Source: Candidatus Scalindua sp. SCAELEC01
GTDB taxonomy: Bacteria > Planctomycetota > Brocadiia > Brocadiales > Scalinduaceae
Length of the DNA stretch: 64,000 bases
Direction of reading: 5' to 3'
Assembly: GCA_004282745.1 (NCBI GenBank)
Contig: SHMT01000024.1
Location: 1 to 64,000, forward strand
This document shows, piece by piece, positions 8,221 to 17,400 of this stretch; the first letter of the stretch is position 1, and every line of letters starts with the position of its first letter. The position numbers were made by a program, and so were the translations under genes. The notes under the pieces are model-generated. The model saw only the letters and a program-made list of their open reading frames with translations, was not told the DNA's origin and did no database searches.

Positions 8221-9906
8221 TCATAACCGACCCGACCGTAATATTCCTATGGCCAAACCTAATCCCAAAAAACTGGCCACAAGAAAGCCGACAATACCCA
8301 AAACCGGAAACCCCAGCAGTAAGAGGCCTTTATCCGTTTGCATTATGATTGAAGAACCAATAACCAAGGCAGCAATAATCACACTGAAAGCGATCCGATT
8401 GCTCACTTTGTCCATATGCAATATTAAATCTTCCAATCCCTTGTGCTCAAAATCTATCTTTAACGTTCCCTTTTTTATTTTATTGAGAATAAGATTTAGA
8501 TCTTTTGGAAGATTATTTTTGAGTCTATTTAAATCTTTTGCAAATTTTCTTATCTCCTTCGCTATCTTTTTGGGACTGTATCTCGATTTTAACAGGGTAA
8601 CTACAAACGGTTTTGCCTGAGCTACCATATCAAATTCAGGATACAAGCTTTTCCCGATGCTTTCAATAGTGAGAACTGTTTTTGCTAAAAGAAAGAGTTC
8701 CGGGGGCACCTTCACCTTATACTGTGTAACAAGTTTCACAATATCAACTAAAAGAGGTCCCACCCTTAAATCCTTTAAAGGGACACCGTAGTAGCTATCC
8801 ATAATGATGCTAAGACCTAGATTGAGCTTTCTCACATCCACCCCTTCTATCATACCCATTGCGAGAAAAGTATCACTTATCTCGGAAACATCTCGTTCTA
8901 TGATGGCCGTCAGGATAGTGGCAAGTTGATCCTTGGTCTCTTCATCTATGCGTCCAACCATACCATAGTCAAGAAAGACAATTTTGTTCCCCTCTATGAT
9001 AAATATGTTGCCCGGATGGGGATCTGCGTGAAATAAACCATCGATAAAGACCTGCTTTAAGATCGCGTCTGCTCCATTTACGGCTATCTGTCTCCTGTCC
9101 AGTCCTAATTTCTCTATCTGATCTCTATCCGTTATTTTTGTTCCCTCAATCCTCTCTAACGTTAAGACCTTTCCTGTTGATACGTGGCGAAATATTTTCG
9201 GGACATATACGGTCGCATCATCTTTAAAATTCAACTGAAATCTTACAACATTGGTGGCTTCCGCGTTAAAATCGATCTCTTTCAGGATTGATTCTTGGAA
9301 TTCATCTACAATAGCTACAGGATTATATGCTCTGCTCTCCTCCATATGTTTCTCTAACAACTTTGCTAATCCTTCCAAGATCTTTAAATCTGTCGTAATT
9401 ACCTTCTTTATGTTGGGCCTCTGTACTTTTACGACGACCTTTTCACCGCTCTTTAACTCGGCATAATGCACTTGCGACAGGGAGGCAGCTGCTACCGGCG
9501 TGTCTGAAAAATTATTAAACAGTTCATGGGTAGACTTTTTTAGCTCTCGCTGGATCACCTCTTCTACTTTATTCAATTCAAAAGGAGGCACCTTATCCTG
9601 CAGTTTCTCAAACTCTTTACAGAACTCTAACGGTACAATATCGGGTCGGGTACTCAAGATTTGTCCCAGTTTAATGAATGCGGGCCCAAGCTCTTCCAAT
9701 ACCTTGCGGGCCCTCACCGGAACAGGCAGATCGAAAACCTTGAGCCTGTTCATGGGACCAAACCGAAAGAGGTTAGTCGGTATGATACTTTGGTTGATCT
9801 TCAAACGGTCAACAATATAACCAAACCCGTATTTGGCGAGGACCTGAAGTATCTGTCGCAGACGATCTATGTTATAGATTTTTTGTGTTATATCTCCAAA
9901 CAGCAC
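8221..9906 (-). CDS. UbiB/ABC1 (AarF) family atypical kinase
   Basis: The protein has the hallmarks of the UbiB family: FIKLGQILSTRPD (the KxGQ motif), the alanine-rich loop AAASLSQVH in place of a glycine-rich loop, KVQRP with the ATP-binding lysine, HADPHPGN (catalytic loop) and LDYGMVG (metal-binding aspartate). Two hydrophobic helices near residues 500-555 anchor it in the membrane. Family members support isoprenoid-quinone metabolism or transport; the exact substrate here is unknown. The start is GTG, preceded by GGAG. A phasin-like gene lies 65 bases upstream in the same orientation, an association seen repeatedly for this family. Confidence 0.92.
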   Translation of the reverse strand: MLFGDITQKIYNIDRLRQILQVLAKYGFGYIVDRLKINQSIIPTNLFRFGPMNRLKVFDLPVPVRARKVLEELGPAFIKLGQILSTRPDIVPLEFCKEFEKLQDKVPPFELNKVEEVIQRELKKSTHELFNNFSDTPVAAASLSQVHYAELKSGEKVVVKVQRPNIKKVITTDLKILEGLAKLLEKHMEESRAYNPVAIVDEFQESILKEIDFNAEATNVVRFQLNFKDDATVYVPKIFRHVSTGKVLTLERIEGTKITDRDQIEKLGLDRRQIAVNGADAILKQVFIDGLFHADPHPGNIFIIEGNKIVFLDYGMVGRIDEETKDQLATILTAIIERDVSEISDTFLAMGMIEGVDVRKLNLGLSIIMDSYYGVPLKDLRVGPLLVDIVKLVTQYKVKVPPELFLLAKTVLTIESIGKSLYPEFDMVAQAKPFVVTLLKSRYSPKKIAKEIRKFAKDLNRLKNNLPKDLNLILNKIKKGTLKIDFEHKGLEDLILHMDKVSNRIAFSVIIAALVIGSSIIMQTDKGLLLLGFPVLGIVGFLVASFLGLGLAIGILRSGRL

Positions 9907-9971
9907 ACTGGCGCTCCTTTTTGTGTTGGGTCTATTACCGATTTATCGAAAGACATCATTAAAGTATCCGT

Positions 9972-10274
9972 TTACGCCTGCTTATCTATCTTCTTTTTTA
10001 ACTCTTCTACTTGAGCCTTAAGCTCATCGAATTCTTTACGAGTAGGTAGACTCAGTCTTTCTGCAACACTCTTTACACTCTTCTCAATCTTAGCCTCTAA
10101 CTCATGCACACTTGCTTCACCCTTTTCCATCAACTCACTGACCAGCGTTTTCCCCTCCTCTTGACCAAGCTCACCCTTTTTTACCAATTCATTTACCACC
10201 TCTTCCGCTTTATCTTTCGATACCAACATCGCTCCTAGCCCTAAACTGAGTACCTTTTTTAAAAGATCTTGCAT
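9972..10274 (-). CDS. Phasin-like / granule-associated helical protein
   Basis: A 100-residue, highly charged helical protein: MQDLLKKVLSLGLGAM, then SKDKAEEVVNELVKKGEL, and a long C-terminal coiled coil ending in a lysine-rich tail. This is the pattern of the small phasin/PhaI-related proteins often found next to ubiB-family genes. In polyhydroxyalkanoate producers such proteins coat storage granules, but no polymer synthase is present here, so a membrane-associated partner of the UbiB kinase is as likely. AGGAGG nine bases before the ATG supports the start. It is the first gene of the likely phasin-ubiB-kinase operon. Confidence 0.75.
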   Translation of the reverse strand: MQDLLKKVLSLGLGAMLVSKDKAEEVVNELVKKGELGQEEGKTLVSELMEKGEASVHELEAKIEKSVKSVAERLSLPTRKEFDELKAQVEELKKKIDKQA

Positions 10275-10309
10275 AATTCACTTCCTCCTCTTAAATAACC
10301 TTTCACCGA

Positions 10310-10493
10310 TATACCCATCACGCACTGGTTTTAGGTTTTCAGAACCCGATTTCAGCAGAAATTTCGCTTTTTCTCAATCACAAAATCCTCGACTTAGTAA
10401 CACTAAGACTCTGGTTTTGTTCAATCGAAAAATCTAAATTTCAAGCAAACTCCGGCCCAAAAATCCCTAAAATCAATTCGTGACGGGTATATA
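10310..10493. repeat. Family C interspersed repeat, copy 1
   Basis: About 184 bp bounded by inverted ends (TATACCCATCACG ... CGTGACGGGTATATA), with the internal block GGTTTTCAGAACCCGATTTC. It is clearly homologous to the copies at 29970-30152 and, inverted, 55595-55754. It carries no reading frame and looks like a non-autonomous MITE-type element. Confidence 0.75.
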
Positions 10494-10771
10494 AAATAGA
10501 TACATTCCGTAATCTTAACCAACATAGATGTGTCAATTCAATAGAAATCATCTCTCTCTTCATTGTAAATGAGGCAGCATCTCCATCGGACCGTTTACGA
10601 GTATGAAACCGTCACTATAACAGAGAGAGAAGCTACCGTACAATAAATTACCAAACCTCACGGTTTTCCTAATAACCAGGTAGACGCTAAAAGGTACGAT
10701 TATGACGTCAAAATCCTGCCCCATTCAGCACATCTCAAAAGTCTAACGTCAGGGCACCCACTATTGGGTGA
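10494..10771. other. Intergenic, nothing recognised
   Basis: No convincing gene, RNA or repeat is seen between the family C copy and the end of the papain-like gene. Confidence 0.5.
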
Positions 10772-12355
10772 CTAATTCAATCCGGTAAATACCGCCTCTC
10801 CAAGCCCCGTTAGCGGATTCAGAAAATCTCTCTCGAACTCGGCCCGGGTCATGACGGGGGCGTTCTTAAATCCTGCACGTACGGCAGCCTGACGTGCTTT
10901 CTCTGAATTAATGAGACTGAGATTTGCCGGATCTCGCACCACTACCAACTCTCCCGTTGGAGTAGGAATAATCCCGTCAACAACCACCGCATGCTGGCCG
11001 TTTAAGCCAACGATGGCCGGATCACCCTTGCTGGTAGCAGCCGCCAGCTCGTCAAAGGTAACCCTTTGCAATCCCTTATGGGGTATCTGCATCTCGCTGA
11101 GAAGTTTTGGAACAGTTTCGGGAAGTGTACGTCCGCCGAAGTATTTGTCCGGTGCAATACCCTTGGTGATACCTTGATACCACTCCTCTGGGTAAGAGAC
11201 ACCTTTCTGGGTCTCATGAACCATCTTCACGCAGGCCTGAACGCACGATTGATCTTTCTGTTGGAGGTACGTGGGCCGTGGACGAGAGTTAATGGCAGGA
11301 GTCAGTTTGTCTCCAGGGGGTAGTTGTGCCTTCCAGACCTGTTCGGTTATGATTACTTCACCGATACTCGTAGGAGGAGGTGGAACATCTACAATTGGTC
11401 TGTGCGGTTTAGGAGGCGCACTCTTCAAAGGTGGAGGAGGAGCAAACCCACTTTCATCCGGACGGAAACGTGGGGGTGGAGAGTGATCAATGGAAGGCTT
11501 TTTCGTTAATTGAGGAGTTTTCAAATCATCAGTCAACTTCGGAGGAGCCCCCACCTCCTCAAGTAAACTACCTGAACGGCTGCCTATGTTCCCGACACCT
11601 CCCCCAATCTCATCGACTGCTCCCGTCCCCTTCACTGCTGCGCCCCCGGCACCCTCCGCAAGTTCATCGACAGCTCCCGCCGCCTTGGTAGCCCTTACCC
11701 AGGGTAACCCCTTAACAAGATAACTCAAACCAGCCTCGCCGAGGGTCGCTGCAACCATTTCAAAGGCCACCTTGTGGCCGGTACCCTTTTTGGTCATATC
11801 AAAGTCAGATGACTCTTCAAGAAAACTGTCGATAGCGAACAATACCGGAATCTTATCCAGAGCGTGATCGAGATTCTCTGCCCAGTCCCTGACCCTCCTC
11901 TTGAACCCCTTATCGGCGCCCAGCAGTTCCGCCTTTACTGCATGCTCGATGGGATCTCCCTTATCGGTGTAATCATCGGGAGTGATGACCCGATCAAATC
12001 CCAAGGTACTATTCACACACTCCTGATAGTTGTTCATAGCAACAGTACGTTCTACACTTTTGGCATTCGCTATTTTCACCATCGCAAGTCTCGCCTCTCT
12101 GGATTTATCGAGGTGATGGTGTGGGTGCAATTCCAGCGTCTCCATTTCAAGGATAACCGCATCCCGGAGGTATGACAGGCAAGTTCTTCCTTTGTATTCA
12201 GTCCGCTTCTGTTTCTCCTGCTCTTCGGGGGGTAACTTATAGAAGTTGTCAAGGGTTTGACAGGCCCACCCGATGCACTCTCCCACCTCATGTGCCTGGG
12301 ATTGAATCGATATAAAGAAGAGGATTAACGGTGCTATCAGAAACAATATTTTCAT
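10772..12355 (-). CDS. Secreted protein with C-terminal papain-like (C39-like) domain
   Basis: A signal peptide (about residues 1-22, ending SQAHE) is followed by a helical region, a glycine-rich hinge, a proline-rich linker (about 280-345) and a C-terminal domain resembling bacteriocin-processing C39 peptidases. That domain has QQKDQSCVQACVKM (candidate catalytic cysteine), GQHAVVVDGI (candidate histidine) and VVRDP (candidate aspartate). This fold cleaves peptides, or in some secreted proteins crosslinks or deamidates targets. There is no transporter gene nearby, so it is not an obvious bacteriocin exporter. AAGGAG precedes the ATG at a good distance. The modular build resembles secreted toxin or adhesion-processing proteins; function is unknown. 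Confidence 0.7.
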   Translation of the reverse strand: MKILFLIAPLILFFISIQSQAHEVGECIGWACQTLDNFYKLPPEEQEKQKRTEYKGRTCLSYLRDAVILEMETLELHPHHHLDKSREARLAMVKIANAKSVERTVAMNNYQECVNSTLGFDRVITPDDYTDKGDPIEHAVKAELLGADKGFKRRVRDWAENLDHALDKIPVLFAIDSFLEESSDFDMTKKGTGHKVAFEMVAATLGEAGLSYLVKGLPWVRATKAAGAVDELAEGAGGAAVKGTGAVDEIGGGVGNIGSRSGSLLEEVGAPPKLTDDLKTPQLTKKPSIDHSPPPRFRPDESGFAPPPPLKSAPPKPHRPIVDVPPPPTSIGEVIITEQVWKAQLPPGDKLTPAINSRPRPTYLQQKDQSCVQACVKMVHETQKGVSYPEEWYQGITKGIAPDKYFGGRTLPETVPKLLSEMQIPHKGLQRVTFDELAAATSKGDPAIVGLNGQHAVVVDGIIPTPTGELVVVRDPANLSLINSEKARQAAVRAGFKNAPVMTRAEFERDFLNPLTGLGEAVFTGLN

Positions 12356-12551
12356 ACATGCGCTCCTTAGGGTCCAGGACCCTTATCTTCGCTGTTATTA
12401 CTACACAGCAGTGAAAAAAACATGAATAAACTTTAAGTGGAAATTCCTATACAATCAAGATTCCCCATAAGCTTCTCCTCGTAAAACCCGGTAAGCGAGC
12501 GGGCATGACCAATACCGAACACCTACTCACCACGATGACCCTATTTTGGAG

Positions 12552-14051
12552 CTAGTTTAAGCGTGAAATAGCCAGCTTTAAAAGCCCAATCAGTTTGTCG
12601 GTATCGGCGGGTTTTGGCGCCATAGGTGATCGTGCGAATGCCTCCCAATATATGTCGAGAGTACTGTTACCCAAGAGGGCCCCCACCTCTAACTTTCGCA
12701 GATTGTTACCGCCATAGTGCAAGTAGGCGTCATCACCAATACCTTTCACATGAGTCCATCCTTGGCTCTTAGAATGTATATCCCAACCCCTCTTTACAGA
12801 ACCTATCGTTCTCAAGAAAAACGTTATTCTAACTTTACCATGGCCCTGCATATTCACAAAATGGCAAGTGGACTGCTGCATCTCGCCCTTGCCATCATCG
12901 GTGGTCACAACCGTTTTTGTGACCGTGAAACCTAAGTGTTGCTCAATCTCGGCTTCTGAAACCAAACAGGGACCGGTGACGGGTAACGACGGTGTGTTTC
13001 CGCTAAGAAATGATCGCCACGACTGGCGAATGGCAGATTTTTGGCCACTAACGCCACCTTTGTTGCTCGTAATCACACCCTTGATTTCCTCTTCAACCTT
13101 TCCGAAAAGCCCCTTTTTCCCGGACCCCTGATTCCCCGAACCCAGGTTATCGGAACCCGAGTTACCGGAATCCGAGCTACCTGAATTCGATCTGTCAGGA
13201 ATAGGTAATGGGCTGATGCCGCTGTAGCGGCTATACATCAGGTGTGCAAGCTCTGTTAGCTTTGGCAGATCATCCATTGTCGCTTTCGGTTTGAGATAGA
13301 GCGTGATCTCAAACCTAGCACCCGTAAAAGCCTTGCTGCTCTCGTCCCGCGTCTCCTTTTCCAGTATGTCCAGTTTAAGCAGTCTGTTTCCAGACAGGGA
13401 TGCGTAGGCGGTGTCGGCAAGCCCGGGAACGTCAACGGGGGAGTCTGCACCGTTCCGCTTTCGGTTAAATGAGTTAGAGATAGCGCCGATAGAGGCATCT
13501 GTCTTTATTCTGTTGATCCGTATATCCACTCGGTCGAAGCTGCTGAACTGCGAACCGAACTTACACCCTTCCGTTGCCACTCCGGATTTGATTGCAAAGG
13601 CTGTACCGTCTTTCACCGGCGCATCAAGCACGATCGACACCTCCTCAGGAGTCAAAAGACCGCAATCTCCACCGATGCTGGCAATACTGTTTTGTGGTTG
13701 GTCTGGATACCAGACACGTTTCCATACACCCGGTCCCAGTTTACCCGTTGCCTTCCAGGTGTCTGCATCGGGTAATTCATATGCCCCCCCATCCTCCCAC
13801 TGGGGAGAGCTGAGTGACCATCTATCACTGGTTGCCTCGAACCTTCCACGATGCATTACTTTCGGGTCCTGGCCGTGTATTCGATAGTGTCCGTCTGCTC
13901 TTACCACCCAGTAGAGGTCCCAATTGATGCCGTCGAGCTTCCATGTCCCCACGAGCCGCGAATCTACTCCACCCTGCGACAGATCCGAACAAACGATTAC
14001 GAGGATAAATACACATGTTAACATTAAGGCAAAGCGGAATGTGGATTTCAT
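12552..14051 (-). CDS. Secreted protein with an internally duplicated domain, function unknown
   Basis: The protein has a signal peptide (residues 1-27, through SDLSQGG) and then a small beta-rich N-terminal region starting LVGTWKLDG, similar in style to lipocalin-like domains. Two related domains follow, one beginning CGLLTPEEVSIVLDAPV (about 130-265) and one beginning CLVSEAEIEQHLGFTV (about 360-497). They are separated by a Gly-Ser-Asn-rich linker and a basic segment. Each copy has an early cysteine and a second one in a C-X-F context, suggesting a disulfide. The pattern recalls DUF3558-type extracellular domains, but I am not certain. A good ribosome binding site (AAGGAG) precedes the ATG. 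Confidence 0.6.
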   Translation of the reverse strand: MKSTFRFALMLTCVFILVIVCSDLSQGGVDSRLVGTWKLDGINWDLYWVVRADGHYRIHGQDPKVMHRGRFEATSDRWSLSSPQWEDGGAYELPDADTWKATGKLGPGVWKRVWYPDQPQNSIASIGGDCGLLTPEEVSIVLDAPVKDGTAFAIKSGVATEGCKFGSQFSSFDRVDIRINRIKTDASIGAISNSFNRKRNGADSPVDVPGLADTAYASLSGNRLLKLDILEKETRDESSKAFTGARFEITLYLKPKATMDDLPKLTELAHLMYSRYSGISPLPIPDRSNSGSSDSGNSGSDNLGSGNQGSGKKGLFGKVEEEIKGVITSNKGGVSGQKSAIRQSWRSFLSGNTPSLPVTGPCLVSEAEIEQHLGFTVTKTVVTTDDGKGEMQQSTCHFVNMQGHGKVRITFFLRTIGSVKRGWDIHSKSQGWTHVKGIGDDAYLHYGGNNLRKLEVGALLGNSTLDIYWEAFARSPMAPKPADTDKLIGLLKLAISRLN

Positions 14052-14084
14052 ATCAGCTCCTTTCGTTAAAGTTAATTTTCTGAT

Positions 14085-14117
14085 GTTATGGTGAATGAAC
14101 CGCTCGCCACTTTTTTC
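14085..14117 (-). repeat. Remnant of the TPR protein's C-terminal domain
   Basis: 33 bases here match 14498-14530 at 31 of 33 positions. On the minus strand they encode KKVASGSFTIT, the last strand of the domain that ends the giant TPR protein, followed by a stop. This is the tail of a lost gene copy upstream of the 499-residue protein. Confidence 0.7.
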
Positions 14118-14135
14118 TTTTGTCTTTTTCTCTTA

Positions 14136-14163
14136 TTGACATCAAAAACATACTTTATATAAT
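14136..14163 (+). promoter_or_regulatory. Consensus sigma70 promoter
   Basis: TTGACA (14136-14141) and TATAAT (14158-14163) are both perfect and 16 bases apart. The ATG of the next gene begins 10 bases after the -10 box, so the transcript should start almost at the start codon. Confidence 0.75.
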
Positions 14164-14172
14164 GACAGTATC

Positions 14173-14442
14173 ATGCCTATAACCGAAGAGCTAAAAAATC
14201 TTAAGAAATTTGAATCTGTAGGGTTTTCGCACGAACAGGCCGAGGCACTTGCAGAGACCATTGAACAAGCACAAGTCTCAAGTCAAGAAGACCTTAAGAG
14301 TTTTATCCGCAACGAATTTGATAGTAAATTAAACAGCCTGGAAGCACGCTTAGTGGCTTCACAAAAAGACCTTCTCATTAAGATTTTTGGTATAATCGTA
14401 GGAACCGTTGGCATTGCAGTTACAATCTTAAAACTATTCTAA
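14173..14442 (+). CDS. Small coiled-coil membrane-anchored protein (DUF1640-like)
   Basis: This 89-residue protein has the layout of the DUF1640/CCDC90-like family: an N-terminal segment FESVGFSHEQAEALAETI, a coiled coil (about 35-68), and a C-terminal transmembrane helix (IFGIIVGTVGIAVTIL). Such bacterial proteins are small, often encoded near mobile elements, and of unknown function. There is no Shine-Dalgarno sequence; a perfect promoter sits so close that the mRNA is probably leaderless. It is the only plus-strand gene between 5.8 and 36 kb and lies between two copies of a 33-bp coding repeat, so it may have been inserted into a duplicated gene boundary. Confidence 0.75.
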   Translation: MPITEELKNLKKFESVGFSHEQAEALAETIEQAQVSSQEDLKSFIRNEFDSKLNSLEARLVASQKDLLIKIFGIIVGTVGIAVTILKLF

Positions 14443-14490
14443 GATTCCATTCGTAGGGTGCTTTCATACGCCGCTTTTCTCTCCAATAAA

Positions 14491-17400
14491 TCAATGCGTT
14501 ATGGTGAATGAGCCACTCGCCACTTTTTTCCCTTCGACAGTAATATCGACGCGGTAGGTACCGGCCTCCCAGTTCCCGGGCTGACCCCAACCATACCCGT
14601 GAAAATGGGTAGATGAGCTCCTGCCCGGTTGAATGGAGAACTCCCTCGTCTGACGTATGATTATGTCTCCGTGAGGGCCGTAGTACTCTGCCGTTACGCT
14701 GAAATAGCTCTTACGGTTCAGGGGGGGGAACGTAAGGCTCAACTCCCAATTTATGTTCCTCGTTGTAGACCTGGGGAAACTGGTTCCATACCCACCCTGA
14801 CCAGAGGGTTTCCAGCTATTTCCCGTCTCATAGAAACGTAACCCCACTAACCTTGCATTAATGGACGGTATAACGATGACCTCACTCTCTGAGACCATAC
14901 GAGGGTTATGTATCGGCTTGGAGTCCACAGCTCCCCCTCTCTCTTGCAGCTTACGTCCACTCTCTGCACTTTTATTTATCTGTTCCACGTCCCTGAATTC
15001 TCCCACATCCTCCTGCCTTGCACTCGTAGGGCTATTTTCAAGTGGTACATTTCCCGATGTTACGGTAAAGGACCCGCTTGCCACTCGTTGACCATCGATA
15101 GAGAGCTCTACCCGATAGCTGCCCAACCTCCAGTTTCCAGGCTGATTCCAGCCATATCCTGAATTGTGGTACGAGGAGCTCCAACCCGGTTCGATATTAG
15201 ATTGCCTCACCCACTCTTTTACCACATCTCCATGTGGATCGTAATATTTTGCCGTTATGTCAAACACTCTCTTCCGATTCAGCTTGGAAAAGGCGAGGGT
15301 GATCTCCCAGTAGATGTACCTTGCACCAGACTGGGGAAAAACGGTTTGATATGTTCTCTCTCCATACGGTCTATCTTTCGATCCGCTCTCATAAAAGCGC
15401 AGCCCTGTGACAGAGCCATTAATCGATGAAATAAAGTCCTCTTTTTCTCCTGTGGGTCTATTGAGATCCTTGACCGGCTTTGAGGGTGCCTCTTCCTGAG
15501 AATCCTGCGGCTTTTGCAGGTCGAGTCTGTTTTTGTCCACACCCTCTCTGCTCTCTGACACCAGAGTATCGGCCCCGCTCGAACTCGACTGATCACTCTT
15601 CGATGACCTGTGGAGCTCCGCGAGAAACTCTGCATCAACCTTATGGCCGAGATCCACCGCCCTCTCTACATCCTCCAGGGCTTTACGGAACCCACCACTC
15701 TCTTTGTGAGCAACTCCTCGGTTATAGTAGGCAAGGGCATACGAAGAATCGAGTTCGATGGCTTGAGTCAAATCGGCTATCGCCTTCTCATACTCCCCTT
15801 TTACTATATAAAGGCCTCCCCGGTTGTGATAGACAACAGCCTGTGCCGACCCCAATTTTATTGTCTGTGCATAATCGGCTATCGCTTTATCGTACTCACC
15901 TCTGCTGCGATAGGCGTTTCCCCGCTGATAGTAGGCTTGGGCATTCTTGGGATCAATCTTTAAAACCCGATCAAAGTCGCTAATGGCTTTGTCAAACTGA
16001 CCTTTTCTGTAATAGGCGAGGCCCCTCTGATTGTAGGCATCTCCAAACTCAGGTTCAAGGGCAATTACCTTGGTAAACTCCACAATGGCATCATCCCACA
16101 GTTTCTCATCCATACGGGCTTGCCCTTTTGCAAAATCGGAAAATGCGTCGAGAGAGAGAGAAGCGGTTTGCTCCTTTCCCGATTGCTTTGCCGATGTATT
16201 TTCCGGTGTTTTTCCCGAACCCTTTTCCGCAGCCTTTCTGATCTTCTCAAGTAACGCTGGATCCACCTTCTGCCCAAACTTCACTGCCTTCTCTAAATCC
16301 TCCAGGGCTTTATCGTAGTTACTTTTCTTAATATAGACCCGCGCCCGGTTGAAGTAGGCGAGCGGATACTTGTACCTCTGCTTTATGGCCTGGTCGTAAT
16401 CGGAGATCGCTTTATCATCCTCTCCCTTCATTAAATAAGCGTTCCCCCGGTTGAGATATGCCAGAGCATACTTTGGTTTGAGTTTTATCGCCTCCGTATG
16501 GTCGGTTATCGCCCTGTCGTACTCACCTTTGGTATAATAGACATAGCCCCTGTTGTTATAAGGGTCGGCGTACTCCGGTTCCAGTTTAATGGCGTAGGTA
16601 TAGTCGGCAATCGCCTTCTCATTCTCTCCCTTTCTTCTATAGGTAAGTCCCCTGTAGTTGTAAGGAACAGCAGACTTTCGCTTGAGTTTAATGGCCTGGT
16701 CGAATTCGACGATCGCCTTATCATACTCCCCTTTGTTAGAGTAGACAAGGCCGCGGCCGTAGTAGGCCTCCGCATACTTCCGATCAAGGCCGATGACCTT
16801 GTCAAAGGCCACAATGGCCTCATCCCACCTCTTTTTTTCCCCATACACCACACCGTCAAAGTAACGGGCATCCGCCTGAATAGTCTTCGGAGCGCCCTCT
16901 CCCGAGACCATACGGAGCTTCTCGATAAGCTTCTGGTCCATAAAACCGCTCTTCTTCTGTACCGTCAACAGGTCCTTCCACGCCTTGCCGTATTCACCTG
17001 CCTCATAATAGGCTTTTGCCCGTTTTTCGTGGGTAGAGCCGCCAAATAGCGTATCAAAGTTCAAAATTTGTGGTTGCAACTCTATAGCCTGCGTGTAGTC
17101 GTCAACGGCCTTCTCGTACTCTTTGATGTTGTAGTAGGCATCTCCCCGTTTAAGATACGCATCAACAAACGTGGGCCGATATTTAATGCCCTTCCCGTAA
17201 TCCTTCACCGCACTGTCATACTCCTTTTTTTTGTCATACGCCTTCCCACGGCTGTAATAAGCCTCCGCATGTTTCCGATTCAGGTCGATGGCCTTGCCCA
17301 ACTCCGCAATGGCCTTATCCCACTCCTTTTTTCTCAGATACTCCATACCGTCATAGCAGTGGAGGTCCGCCTGAAGGGCCTTTGCGGCCTTCTCTCCCGA

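Noticed and set aside
11271-11691. Several plus-strand reading frames opposite the proline-rich part of the C39-like protein
   Set aside because: They arise from the biased codons of the proline- and glycine-rich linker on the other strand, with no ribosome binding sites or domain signatures.
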